A stretch of DNA of 64,000 nucleotides from Clostridium lacusfryxellense (lineage in GTDB: Bacteria > Bacillota > Clostridia > Clostridiales > Clostridiaceae): contig NZ_JAHLEB010000001.1 of NCBI RefSeq assembly GCF_018861735.1, positions 124,001-188,000 on the forward strand, given 5' to 3'. A program made the position numbers and the translations under genes. A model generated the notes under the pieces. That model ran no database searches. It was not told the DNA's origin and worked only from the letters and a program-made list of their open reading frames with translations. This document shows, piece by piece, positions 1 to 7,832 of this stretch. How positions within the stretch are numbered: the first letter of the stretch is position 1; the number at the start of each line of letters is the position of its first letter.

Positions 1-1
1 C

Positions 2-469
2 TTTAATAAGAAAATAGATACGGAGTATGATTATTCAGACTCTCGTTCATTAGGGATTATTGAAAATGGTGGAGCAAGAAAAATTGCCTACTTAACTTCA
101 TTATCACATATAAGAATTGCAAGATCAAAGGACGGAGAAAACTTCAAAATAGAAGATGAAGCCTTTATTAAACCTATAGCTTCCGAGGAGGAATGGGGAA
201 TAGAAGATCCAAGAATAACTCAAATAGAAGATACTTATTATATAAACTACACATCTGTAACTAGAAATGGCGCTGCAACTTCATTAGTCTCTACAAATAT
301 AGCATTTAACAGACCAGTTCCATATGCAATTGGTGGGGCGGATATGTGGATTGCGGAGTCTCCAGATTTAGAACATTGGAGAAAACAAAAACATTTTTAT
401 GGTGTTTCAAATGAAGAATCATGGGAAAATGGAAGAGTTGTTGGTGGAGCAGTACCATTCTACTGTTAG
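2..469 (+). pseudogene. GH130 beta-mannoside phosphorylase, C-terminally broken remnant
   Basis: Reads open from the window edge in frame 2. Intact GH130 enzymes phosphorolyse beta-1,4-mannosyl linkages in the cytoplasm. Visible family signatures are LSHIRIARSKDG, EEWGIEDPRITQIEDTYYI and the late ENGRVVGGAVPF block. Directly after AVPFYC the frame stops, where family members continue for roughly another hundred residues. The following DNA encodes, in another frame, the tail of a LacI-type regulator, so a deletion has probably joined two genes. The 5' end lies outside the window. Family assignment is from recalled motifs; I am confident of GH130 but not of the exact substrate. Confidence 0.75.
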
Positions 470-605
470 AGTTGAAAAAGATTTAATGGGGCGTAAGGCT
501 TTACAAAGGTTATTGTGGAGAATGGATAACAAAAGTGATATGAATGAAAATATAATCATGAGTGTTTCCGTAGTAGAAAGAGATTCAGTAGGTTTTAAAA
601 AGTGA
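456..605 (+). pseudogene. C-terminal remnant of a LacI-family regulator
   Basis: About 49 codons starting HSTVRVEKDLMGRKALQRLL and ending VVERDSVGFKK. This matches the last stretch of LacI/GalR repressors, in which a [ST]TV-V-K--MG--A---L pattern is followed by L-VRES. The DNA-binding and most of the sugar-binding domain are absent. It overlaps the broken GH130 end by 14 bases in a different frame, so the two are fused remnants of what was probably one mannan-utilisation locus. The upstream ATG in this frame at 399 lies in shadow sequence of GH130 and is not a real start. Confidence 0.6.
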
Positions 606-628
606 AAATCATAATTGGATGTGAAAAA

Positions 629-796
629 ATGGAAAAAGAATATTATTGTCCTGAGTGTAATACAAAATTAGAAAAAATGATTGGCTGTGGATCAATAAGC
701 TATTTTTGCGGAAAATGCAAAAAACTAATATCAAGGAAAAGAATTTTAGAAGGAGGGCAAAACAAACTGATAAAAGGGAGGTCATTTTACTTATGA
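629..796 (+). CDS. small YfgJ-like zinc-ribbon protein
   Basis: 55 residues from ATG 629. A GTG at 602 would add nine residues but has no better ribosome site. It contains CPEC at the N-terminus, then GCGSISYFCGKCKKLISRKR, so two CxxC knuckles form one zinc ribbon. The spacing and the CG---YFC---LISKKR pattern resemble the second ribbon of the E. coli YfgJ family. The last residues (KGRSFYL) are encoded inside a repeat hairpin that overlaps the stop codon, so the original C-terminus may have been replaced. Molecular function unknown; cytoplasmic. Confidence 0.6.
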   Translation: MEKEYYCPECNTKLEKMIGCGSISYFCGKCKKLISRKRILEGGQNKLIKGRSFYL

Positions 797-862
797 ACTC
801 CCTTTTAATATATTTATATATTCAATTTTTAATTAAGTAGAGTATAGTGATTTATTTTAATT
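772..862. repeat. hairpin repeat family, copy F (degenerate)
   Basis: Imperfect inverted repeat with arms 772-785 and 793-806 (GGGAGGTCAT / ATGAACTCCC, one mismatch), then an AT-rich stretch and the motif AAGTAGAGTATAGTGATTTA at about 836. The same order (hairpin, TATATAAATAT, AAGTAGA-TAG) recurs at 7340, 9678 and 35249. It may also terminate transcription of the zinc-ribbon gene. Confidence 0.6.
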
Positions 863-1123
863 AAAGTAATTTATATTTATCAATTAAACTTATACTCATT
901 CTTCCTAAAAAATAAGAAATATATTGATATTAAACTATAAATATGGTAGGATTATTATGGAATTAAAGTAAAAAAATATATTAAGAAAATTAAAATTAGA
1001 AACCAGTATTGTTTCTACTAGTTTTAAAAATTAGCAAATAGATATAAATTATTTTTCTGAAATAAGATGGGTTGCCAATCTTTTTTAGAAGATCCAACTA
1101 ATATGTAAAGGGGTTGTTGAATT
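863..1123. other. intergenic region upstream of spo0A
   Basis: Very AT-rich with no convincing ORF. A ribosome site AAAGGGG lies just before the spo0A ATG. I could not pick out a secure sigma-H or sigma-A promoter or a TGTCGAA 0A box by eye. The gene spoIVB, normally found directly upstream of spo0A in clostridia and bacilli, is not here. Confidence 0.4.
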
Positions 1124-1936
1124 ATGGAAGAACAAAAGATAAACATAATTATTGTTGATGACAACAAAGAGTTTTGCGAGATCCTTAAAAATTATATGCT
1201 GATAGAAAAGGATATTGTTGTTACTGGCATGGCACAGAATGGAGTAGAAGCATTAAAATTAATTGAAGAAAAAAAACCCGATTTAGTAGTGCTTGATATA
1301 ATTATGCCTATTCTTGATGGTTTGGGTGTTCTAGAGAGACTAAATACAATGAAGTTAGATCCGTTTCCTCGTGTAATAGTTTTATCAGCAATTGGTCAAG
1401 AAAAAATAACCCAAAGAGCATTATTACTAGGAGCAGATTATTACATTGTAAAGCCTTTTAATATGGACGTATTAATTAGAAGAATAAGACAGACGTTAAA
1501 TAACACTATAAGTAATGACGATGTAAAAAAACCGCTTACTGATACTGCAGAAAGTAAAATTAATATAAATCAACGAGAACCAGTTGATATGATTGCCCAA
1601 ATAACTAATATTATACATGAAATTGGAATTCCTGCACATATAAAAGGTTATATGTTTTTAAGGGAAGCGATAAATATGGTAATGAATGACTTTGAACTTT
1701 TATCAGCAGTTACAAAAGAATTGTACCCAGCAGTAGGTAAAAGATTTAATACCACCTCTAGCAGGGTAGAAAGGGCAATGAGGCACGCAATAGAGGTTGC
1801 ATGGACTAGGGGGCAAGTAGAAACAATTAATAAAATTTTTGGATATACCATTCGTAATGAAAAAGGTAGCCCTACTAATTCAGAATTCATAGCAATGGTG
1901 GCTGACAAGCTAAGATTAGAAAATAAGGTTAGTTAA
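1124..1936 (+). CDS. spo0A: Spo0A, sporulation master response regulator
   Basis: 270 residues, the usual Spo0A length. The N-terminal receiver domain (about 1-125) shows the acidic pair DD (12-13), phospho-acceptor Asp58 in VVLDIIMP, and the conserved Lys in YYIVKPF. A short linker leads to the Spo0A C-terminal DNA-binding domain (about 140-270), with the conserved [17 protein letters not shown] recognition-helix region that reads 0A boxes. Phosphorylated Spo0A turns on sporulation and, in clostridia, solvent and toxin genes. RBS AAAGGGG precedes the ATG. A strong terminator follows, so it ends its own transcript. Oddity: the usual spoIVB neighbour is missing. Confidence 0.97.
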   Translation: MEEQKINIIIVDDNKEFCEILKNYMLIEKDIVVTGMAQNGVEALKLIEEKKPDLVVLDIIMPILDGLGVLERLNTMKLDPFPRVIVLSAIGQEKITQRALLLGADYYIVKPFNMDVLIRRIRQTLNNTISNDDVKKPLTDTAESKININQREPVDMIAQITNIIHEIGIPAHIKGYMFLREAINMVMNDFELLSAVTKELYPAVGKRFNTTSSRVERAMRHAIEVAWTRGQVETINKIFGYTIRNEKGSPTNSEFIAMVADKLRLENKVS

Positions 1937-1974
1937 ATTAGTATTTATACTTTTTATCGCTACGGCGAGGTCAC

Positions 1975-2016
1975 AAGACCTCTATGGGTTATTATAACAA
2001 CCCATAGAGGTCTTTA
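1975..2016 (+). terminator. rho-independent terminator after spo0A
   Basis: Perfect 16-bp inverted repeat, AAGACCTCTATGGGTT (1975-1990) and its complement (1999-2014), with an 8-base loop and a short following T-rich stretch. Lies 38 bases after the spo0A stop. Confidence 0.9.
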
Positions 2017-2067
2017 TTGTCTGCAATTTTATACGTTATCTATTTATATTTACATTAGAAACAATAT

Positions 2068-2430
2068 ATGGTATTTTTAACAAATGAGGTTATATTCTGT
2101 ACTGGCTGCAGCTATTGTATGCCATGCCCAGCAGGTGTTAACATTCCAATGATTTTTGGTTATTATAATAATAAACATATGTTCCATGATAAAACACCTC
2201 AATATGAATACCTAGGCATGACAATAGGAACAGATGGTGGTAAACCCTCATATGCTTCATTGTGTAAAAATTGTGGTAAATGTGAACAACATTGCCCTCA
2301 GAAATTGCCAATACGAAAACATTTAAAGGAAGTTTCAAAAGATATGGAAGGTTTTTATTTCAAACCCGCTGCAACTTTGATCCACGGCTACTACAAAATA
2401 CGAAGTATAATGAGCCCTAAAATTAAATAA
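2068..2430 (+). pseudogene. 4Fe-4S C-terminal domain of an aldo/keto reductase, barrel lost
   Basis: The frame carries CTGCSYCMPCPAGVNIP and later CKNCGKCEQHCPQKLPI, two cysteine clusters typical of the ferredoxin-like tail of YccK-type aldo/keto reductases (normally about 370 residues). Only about 110 residues of that tail remain. The (beta/alpha)8 barrel with the catalytic Asp-Tyr-Lys-His is absent. No ribosome site precedes the nominal ATG, and the first residues (MVFLTNEVIF) are probably read from junction DNA. I infer a 5' deletion; a stand-alone ferredoxin-like function is possible but less likely. Confidence 0.7.
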
Positions 2431-2459
2431 CACTTATGATTGTTGTTCATAGTTTACTT

Positions 2460-2490
2460 AAGCACTGACATTACTGTTAGTGCTTTTATT
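2460..2490 (+). terminator. terminator after the AKR remnant
   Basis: AAGCACTGACA (2460-2470) pairs with TGTTAGTGCTT (2475-2485) with one G-T wobble and a four-base loop, followed by TTATTT. It survives although the gene upstream is truncated. Confidence 0.8.
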
Positions 2491-2644
2491 TAACTTTTCA
2501 AGATAGCTTAAACGTTGTGATTATTTAAAAATATATGTATAATAAACACATATAAATGAAACAAAAACAAGAGATTTTTTAAGAGTAAAAGGATCGCCTG
2601 TTGGAATTATAAAGTATAGAGAATATAGAGAGGAGAATAGAGAT

Positions 2645-2875
2645 ATGAAATTAAGTTATAGAAATAGAAATATTATTCTTTTGTGTATAGGGTTCATGTT
2701 AATAGGATTACCTGTTTTTAAGATGGTTTTTAAAATTAATATTGATGATAAAATTTTCGCAAATATAGGGAATGGTCTTTTAATGGTGGCGGTTTTAATT
2801 TTTATTGTAGGGAAAAAAAAGAAAGTTGAAGAAGTTAAAGAAGTTGTAGAAAATATAGAAGACAAACATTTATAA
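2645..2875 (+). CDS. small two-span membrane protein, unknown function
   Basis: 76 residues with SD AGAGGAG before ATG. There are two hydrophobic segments, roughly residues 9-28 (IILLCIGFMLIGLPVFKMVF) and 40-55 (IGNGLLMVAVLIFIVG), separated by a short polar loop. A highly charged K/E-rich tail (KKKKVEEVKEVVENIEDKHL) is probably cytoplasmic and helical. No family recognised. It stands alone between a terminator and the ABC-F leader. Confidence 0.6.
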   Translation: MKLSYRNRNIILLCIGFMLIGLPVFKMVFKINIDDKIFANIGNGLLMVAVLIFIVGKKKKVEEVKEVVENIEDKHL

Positions 2876-2938
2876 ATCAGTTTAGTGAATATTAGTACCG
2901 CCCTATTACTGGACTATATAAGCTTTAATATGTAATGA

Positions 2939-2967
2939 TTGAATTTATTCGTAAAAAGTGTTATAAT
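2939..2967 (+). promoter_or_regulatory. sigma-A promoter for the ABC-F gene
   Basis: TTGAAT (2939-2944), 17-bp spacer, TATAAT (2962-2967) preceded by TGT. Transcription would start near 2974, giving a leader of about 120 nt before the ABC-F ATG. Confidence 0.75.
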
Positions 2968-2988
2968 ATTAATGGTAAACTCACTAGA

Positions 2989-3045
2989 ATGTCTTTACTA
3001 TATAAAATTAAGAGAAAAATTGCAATTAAGAATAGAATATACTGA
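2989..3045 (+). CDS. candidate 18-codon leader peptide of the ABC-F attenuator
   Basis: ATG at 2989 encodes MSLLYKIKRKIAIKNRIY and stops at 3045, one base before the 5' arm of a terminator hairpin. Position between promoter and terminator is what is expected of ribosome-stalling leader peptides that control ARE ABC-F genes. Against it, the SD is weak (CTAGA). An alternative in-frame extension of the ABC-F gene from 2939 or 2972 is not supported by a ribosome site. Inference only. Confidence 0.35.
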   Translation: MSLLYKIKRKIAIKNRIY

Positions 3046-3072
3046 AGAGCCTATTTTTATAGGCTCTTTTTT
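3046..3072 (+). terminator. leader terminator / attenuator before ABC-F
   Basis: AGAGCCTAT (3046-3054) pairs perfectly with ATAGGCTCT (3059-3067) across a four-base loop, followed by T residues to 3072. It sits only about 20 bases before the ABC-F start, between promoter and gene, so full-length transcription requires read-through or anti-termination. Confidence 0.75.
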
Positions 3073-3094
3073 AGTGATAAAGAGAGGTAATAAT

Positions 3095-4840
3095 ATGATA
3101 AAAGTTGATAATTTGTCCTACTCATTTCCGCAAAAGGATCTATATAAGAATATTTCATTTACATTAGAAGAAGGTCAGCATTGTGCTTTTATAGGAACAA
3201 ATGGCAGCGGGAAAAGTACACTGATAGATATAATTATGGATCCAGAAAAATATATGTTTGACGGCACGCTCGAGATGGACCCAAATTGTAGTATTGGGTA
3301 TGTAAGTCAATTCTCACAACAGGGCGAAACAAAAGAAATTACAGTTTTCGAATATATAGGCGAAAAATTTATTAAAATGCAAAATGAAATAACATCTATT
3401 TGCAGTGAAATGGAAACATCTTCTGATATTGATTCACTACTAGAAAAGTATCAACAAGCTTTAGATGCATTTGAAGTAATTAATGGGGATGATTTCGAAA
3501 ATAAGATTAATAAAAACCTAAATCTTGCAGGCTTAAGCAAATATAAAGATGTAATGATATCTGCACTTAGTGGTGGGGAATTCAAACTTATTCAAGTAAT
3601 TAAGGAAATGCTAAATAGCCCAGACTTAATGATTATGGATGAACCTGATGTGTTTTTAGACTTTGAAAACCTTAATGCTCTTAAAGATCTAATTAATTCA
3701 CATAAGGGAACAATTTTAGTTATTACGCACAACAGATATCTATTGAATCATTGTTTTAATAAAATCTTGCATCTTGAAAACATGGAGCTACAAGAGTTTG
3801 ATGGAAACTATATTGAGTATAGCTTCTTTTTACTTCAAACGAAAATTGAGTTACAGGAACTTGCTGCTGCTGATGATGAAGAACTTCATCGGAATGAGAT
3901 GTTAATAAAGAAATTTAGATTTGAGGCAACGGAGTATAATCAATCTGCTAAAGGGAAATCTCTAAATGCTAGAGTTAAAATTCAAGAAAGATTAGAAGAA
4001 AGTAGAGTTAAATCGCCATTTGTAGAGATTAAAGAGCCGAATATCAGTTTAGATATAGATAATGAAATGGTTGAAACCATTGCTTTAAAAGTTACTGATT
4101 ACAGTGTTAGCTTTGATGATCTGCTTCTAGAAAATGTTAACTTTGAAATTAAATCTACTGATAAAGTAGCCATTGTCGGGCCAAATGGTACCGGAAAAAC
4201 GACTTTACTCCGAGAAATATTTAAAAACAATAATGATTCGATTGAGATAAATGAAGATGTTGAAGTGGCTTATTTATCTCAAATTCAAGGCAAAACACTA
4301 AATGAGTCTAATACCATACTTGAAGAGTTCTTCGAGGCTGGGCTCAAAACTAATCAAGAGATTATAGAATATATTTTAGGTTATGGTTTTGAAGAAGAAT
4401 ACATTAATCAAAAGATAGGGTCTTTGTCTGGTGGAGAAAAAAATATACTTCAATTGGCAAAAGTTTCTGCTAGTAAAGCAAATATGTTGCTTCTTGATGA
4501 ACCGACAAGTCATTTAGACACCTATTCACAAATAGCACTGGAAAAAGCCATAGAAAATTATAAAGGTGCGATTCTAATGATTTCTCATGATTTCTATTCT
4601 GTAGTAAATTGTATGGATTTTGTTTTAATGATTGAAGATAAGACAATTCGAAAAATGAGTATGCGAAAATTTAGAAAGATGATTTATGCGAGTCATTTTG
4701 ACAAAGACTATTTAGAAATTGAACAAAAGAAAAAATTACTTGAAACAAAAATAGAATTGGCTTTAAAAGATACTGATTTTGAGCTTGCAAAAGAGTTATC
4801 GCAGGAGCTTGAAGAGTTGATTAAGTTACTCAAAGTTTAG
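3095..4840 (+). CDS. ABC-F ribosomal protection ATPase (antibiotic resistance type)
   Basis: 581 residues from ATG 3095 with RBS AGAGAGG; the 52-codon upstream extension is leader sequence. It has two ATP-binding cassettes in one chain and no membrane segments. NBD1 has Walker A GTNGSGKS (34-41), signature LSGGE and an atypical Walker B MDEPDVFLD. NBD2 has GPNGTGKT, LSGGEKN and LLLDEPTSHLD. The linker between them is the charged interdomain region that reaches into the ribosomal E/P site, and there is a short acidic C-terminal helix. This class displaces lincosamides, streptogramin A and pleuromutilins. The overall look recalls clostridial CplR-type proteins, but the exact subclass is uncertain. 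The attenuator-like leader suggests drug-inducible expression. Confidence 0.85.
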   Translation: MIKVDNLSYSFPQKDLYKNISFTLEEGQHCAFIGTNGSGKSTLIDIIMDPEKYMFDGTLEMDPNCSIGYVSQFSQQGETKEITVFEYIGEKFIKMQNEITSICSEMETSSDIDSLLEKYQQALDAFEVINGDDFENKINKNLNLAGLSKYKDVMISALSGGEFKLIQVIKEMLNSPDLMIMDEPDVFLDFENLNALKDLINSHKGTILVITHNRYLLNHCFNKILHLENMELQEFDGNYIEYSFFLLQTKIELQELAAADDEELHRNEMLIKKFRFEATEYNQSAKGKSLNARVKIQERLEESRVKSPFVEIKEPNISLDIDNEMVETIALKVTDYSVSFDDLLLENVNFEIKSTDKVAIVGPNGTGKTTLLREIFKNNNDSIEINEDVEVAYLSQIQGKTLNESNTILEEFFEAGLKTNQEIIEYILGYGFEEEYINQKIGSLSGGEKNILQLAKVSASKANMLLLDEPTSHLDTYSQIALEKAIENYKGAILMISHDFYSVVNCMDFVLMIEDKTIRKMSMRKFRKMIYASHFDKDYLEIEQKKKLLETKIELALKDTDFELAKELSQELEELIKLLKV

Positions 4841-4862
4841 TAAGTAGTCAGCAAATAAAGAT

Positions 4863-4911
4863 AATAAATCCAGTAGAGAGCAGCAATAGCTTTCTACTGG
4901 ATTTATTGTTT
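4863..4911 (+). terminator. terminator after ABC-F
   Basis: AATAAATCCAGTAGA (4863-4877) and its complement (4893-4907) form a 15-bp stem; TGTTTG follows. Confidence 0.85.
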
Positions 4912-5005
4912 GTATGTAAATAAAGCATAGATTGTATAATTATTATGACTATTGCAAATAACTAAATATATTCATATAGTCACAATATTGAAAAAGATCG
5001 TTTTA

Positions 5006-5025
5006 TGTCGAAAGCGTGTTATAAT
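5006..5025 (+). promoter_or_regulatory. possible 0A box and -10 element upstream of the OPT gene
   Basis: TGTCGAA (5006-5012), the Spo0A-box core, lies seven bases before TATAAT (5020-5025), with no -35 at normal spacing (TTGAAA at 4988 is 26 bp away). Spo0A-dependent sigma-A promoters can lack a correctly spaced -35. A 7-mer will occur by chance, so this is tentative. Confidence 0.35.
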
Positions 5026-5060
5026 AATTTATTCATAAAATAAAAAGGGGGGTTTGACTT

Positions 5061-6983
5061 ATGCATAATAAGTTATCAAAAGATGCATATGGTGGCGTAG
5101 AGGGTAAAGACTACGTACCGTACATTTCAAATGGTTCTAAATCTGGTGGAAACGTTGCAGTATTAATAATTGGTATTTTTTTAGCCGTTATATTCGCAGC
5201 ATCAACTGCCTATTCAGGTATGAAATCTGGACTTACAGTTGCTGCTGGTATACCTGGATCTATAATAGGTTCAGCACTTATAGCCGCATTCTCTAAGCAA
5301 AAGGGTATATTCGGAAAAAACTTAGTTCAAGGAATGGCAAGTGGTGGAGAATCCGTTGCTAGTGGTATAATATTCGTTTTACCTGCAATTCTTTTAATAG
5401 GTGCTAAAGTTACATTCTTAGAAGGTTTTATTGTTGGTGTAGGCGGAGTTTTATTTGGTATAGGAATAGCTTCTCTTGTTCACAATTACTTAATGGTTGA
5501 AGAACACGGTAAATTAATGTACCCTGAGTCAATGGCTATATCTGAAACACTTGTTGCTTCAGAAGGTGCTGGAGACGCTATAAAGTACATGGGAATAGGG
5601 TTTGGAATAGGTGGTATTATAACTGTTGTAACTAGTTCATTTTTGAATGTAACTAACAACGTTATAAGCTTTGTTAACGAATCTTTCTACAAATGGAAAT
5701 TTGAAATTGAAGTTAACCCTCTATTATTAGGTATAGGATTCATAGTTGGTTTAGATGTTGCTTTAACTATGTTTGCTGGTTCTATATTATCTAATTTCGG
5801 TATCATGCCTTTAATAGGTTATTTCGCATCGCTTGGGAAAGATGGTGCAACTGTATGGAATAATCCTGATGTTGCTATAAATGCTATGCAAGTTAAACAT
5901 ATAGCTGGTAGTTATGTGAAATATATCGGTGCTGGTATGATGATTTCTGGTGGGTTAATAGGTGCTATAAAGCTTATACCTACTATAATATCTTCTTTAA
6001 AAGAAACTATGAGTGCTAAGTCTTCAAACGGTTCTGGAAGTTCATCTTCAGAAAACATAATATTACTTGGTGGTATAGTAATCGCTTTTATAGGAGGGTT
6101 CATGATATCTGGTGGTAATATATTAATGGCAATAGTTGCTTCTATTTTGTCATTATTTTTATCACTACTATTTGCTATAGTTTCTGGTCGTTTAACTGGT
6201 ACTATAGGAACTTCAAATCTTCCTGTATCTGGAATGACTATAGCTTCTCTAGTTCTTGTAACATTATTATTTGTTGTAATGGGATGGAAAAGTCCTACAA
6301 ATAACAGATCTTTACTTTTATTTGGTACATTTATAGTTACTGTTATATCTGTAGCAGCTGGTTATTGTCAATCACAAAAAGTTACTTTCATAGTAGGTGG
6401 AGACAAAAATGAAATGCAAAAATATTATGCTATAGCTGGTGTAGTTGGTGTTGCAGTAGTTGTTGGTACTATATTATTACTTTCTAATAAACTTGCAATT
6501 ACTGGTGATAATGTTCAGTTTGCATTACCTCAAGCTAACTTAATGGCAACATTAACAGGTGGTATAATGTCAGGTACATTACCTTGGGTTATGATAATTG
6601 CTGGTGTTGTTATGGGAATCGTTTTATTCTTATTAAAACTTCCTATAATGACAATTGCTATAGGGTTCTACCTACCAATAGCTACAACTTCTATAATATT
6701 AATAGGTGCATTTATTCGTATATATATAGAAAAAACTTCTAAATCTGAAACAGAAAAAGAAGTTAAAGTTTCTAATGGGATAAGTTTATCTTCTGGACTT
6801 GTTGCCGGTGGTTCAATACTCGGACTTATAGGTATAATACTTCAAGTAACAGGTGTTATAAAAGGAAATGGGCCAAGTGGATTTGCTGCTTCTAATGGAA
6901 TAGCATTTGTAATATTAATAGGTCTAATAATAGCTACTATAATACCTATAATGAACAGCAAGGTAAAAAATGCTAAAAAATAA
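5061..6983 (+). CDS. OPT-family oligopeptide transporter
   Basis: 640 residues, RBS AAAGGGGGG. Very hydrophobic, with about 14-16 membrane segments. The N-terminal block with AASTAYSGMKSGLTVAAGIP and the MASGGESVASG motif is typical of bacterial OPT/YSL family proteins, which import oligopeptides or metal chelates using proton motive force. A serine/glycine-rich cytoplasmic loop (SSNGSGSSSSE) separates the halves. The final 14 bases overlap the start of a PqqD-like gene, implying translational coupling. Substrate cannot be told from sequence. Confidence 0.88.
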   Translation: MHNKLSKDAYGGVEGKDYVPYISNGSKSGGNVAVLIIGIFLAVIFAASTAYSGMKSGLTVAAGIPGSIIGSALIAAFSKQKGIFGKNLVQGMASGGESVASGIIFVLPAILLIGAKVTFLEGFIVGVGGVLFGIGIASLVHNYLMVEEHGKLMYPESMAISETLVASEGAGDAIKYMGIGFGIGGIITVVTSSFLNVTNNVISFVNESFYKWKFEIEVNPLLLGIGFIVGLDVALTMFAGSILSNFGIMPLIGYFASLGKDGATVWNNPDVAINAMQVKHIAGSYVKYIGAGMMISGGLIGAIKLIPTIISSLKETMSAKSSNGSGSSSSENIILLGGIVIAFIGGFMISGGNILMAIVASILSLFLSLLFAIVSGRLTGTIGTSNLPVSGMTIASLVLVTLLFVVMGWKSPTNNRSLLLFGTFIVTVISVAAGYCQSQKVTFIVGGDKNEMQKYYAIAGVVGVAVVVGTILLLSNKLAITGDNVQFALPQANLMATLTGGIMSGTLPWVMIIAGVVMGIVLFLLKLPIMTIAIGFYLPIATTSIILIGAFIRIYIEKTSKSETEKEVKVSNGISLSSGLVAGGSILGLIGIILQVTGVIKGNGPSGFAASNGIAFVILIGLIIATIIPIMNSKVKNAKK

Positions 6984-7311
6984 TGCAGATGTTTTAAATA
7001 TGATATTTAGAATCTCTGATAATTTAGAGTACGAAGTAGATAAAGACAATATAGTGACTATACTCGAAAAACAAGAGCATATGATCCAAAAGTTATTTAG
7101 AAAACTTAAATTCAGAATTCCAGAGTATAAAAAAACTTCTTTAGATGAATATGGAAGTTGTGTGTTTTTACAAATAGATGGCAAGAAAACTGTAGAAGAT
7201 ATTGGAGAAAGTTTAGTAGCAAAGCATGGTGATAAAGTTAAACCACTTTATGAAAGACTATTGTTGTTCTTAAACCATATCGATGTTAATTGTCACTATA
7301 TAACAAAATAA
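6970..7311 (+). CDS. PqqD-like protein coupled to the OPT transporter
   Basis: 113 residues, ATG inside the last codons of the OPT gene (14-base overlap), SD AAGG. The C-terminal half (LDEYGSCVFLQIDGKKTVEDIGESLVAKHGD) follows the PqqD pattern: one winged-helix-like unit with an L[D/T]--G--[IV] strand and a D---[IV]---L helix. PqqD proteins normally present a precursor peptide to a radical SAM enzyme, but no radical SAM or precursor gene is near. The overlap with a peptide transporter suggests a role in peptide handling or transporter regulation, which is inference. Confidence 0.65.
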   Translation: MLKNNADVLNMIFRISDNLEYEVDKDNIVTILEKQEHMIQKLFRKLKFRIPEYKKTSLDEYGSCVFLQIDGKKTVEDIGESLVAKHGDKVKPLYERLLLFLNHIDVNCHYITK

Positions 7312-7339
7312 ATTTACAAGAGTACTTATGTAAAAAAAT

Positions 7340-7425
7340 AAGGAGTAGTTCACTTTTAGTGAGCTACTCCTTAAACATATATAAATATATTTGATTTAAT
7401 TAAGTAGAGTATAGTAATTATTTAT
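7340..7425. repeat. hairpin repeat family, copy C
   Basis: Arms AAGGAGTAGTTCACT (from 7340) and AGTGAGCTACTCCTT (to 7372), with a T-run on the minus-strand side, then ATATAAATAT and AAGTAGAGTATAGTAATTA at 7402. Stem bases differ from other copies in paired fashion, keeping the fold. Also serves as a plausible terminator for the OPT-pqqD transcript. Confidence 0.7.
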
Positions 7426-7519
7426 TATATTTATCTAATAAATAATAATTATTTAGAAGGAAATAACTCTTAAATGTAGAATAGATATTATGAAAGATTA
7501 TTTTAAGGAGGTCAAATAA

Positions 7520-7681
7520 ATGCCAAAATTTGAAATTCCAAAAGATAAGGACGGAATAAAGAAACAAATTAAAGCCTTACAGAGCCTATTGATTATAGAT
7601 GATAAGACAAGAGATAGCAAAAGTAAGCAAATACATCATGATGAAATTAAAGCCCTTAAAAAAGCATTAAGTCTCCTATAA
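7520..7681 (+). CDS. 53-residue basic protein, unknown
   Basis: Strong SD AAGGAGGTC (7505-7513) at good distance from ATG 7520. The product starts MPKFEIPKDKDGIKKQIKAL and ends EIKALKKALSLL. It is soluble and lysine-rich with two likely amphipathic helices carrying K-A-L heptad-like patterns and a central DDKTRDSKSK turn. No family recognised. The perfect ribosome site and following terminator make it a likely real gene. Confidence 0.6.
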   Translation: MPKFEIPKDKDGIKKQIKALQSLLIIDDKTRDSKSKQIHHDEIKALKKALSLL

Positions 7682-7725
7682 AAGATATTAACTATTCATA
7701 TAAGTTAAACAGATACTTGTAAATG

Positions 7726-7772
7726 AAAAGAAAAGTATTAAGGCGCAAAATGCTGTAATCCTTTTCTTTTTA
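7726..7772. terminator. bidirectional terminator between the 53-aa gene and DUF3189
   Basis: AAAAGAAAAGTATTA (7726-7740) pairs with TAATCCTTTTCTTTT (7756-7770) with one mismatch. A and T runs on both sides allow function on either strand for the convergent genes. Confidence 0.75.
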
Positions 7773-7832
7773 TTGATTTGAAGCTATATTTGACAATGGC
7801 TTTAAATTTAAATTATGGTGACGAGCATAAGT

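Noticed and set aside
2939-3094. 52-codon N-terminal extension of the ABC-F protein
   Set aside because: Runs through promoter and terminator hairpin; ATG 3095 has the ribosome site and matches family starts.
5912-6103. Antisense ORF in the OPT gene (and similar ones at 10981, 21192, 44663, 59213)
   Set aside because: No ribosome sites; low-complexity hydrophobic products mirror the codon pattern of the sense genes.
6970-7311. RiPP biosynthesis cluster around the PqqD-like gene
   Set aside because: No radical SAM enzyme or precursor peptide within several kb.
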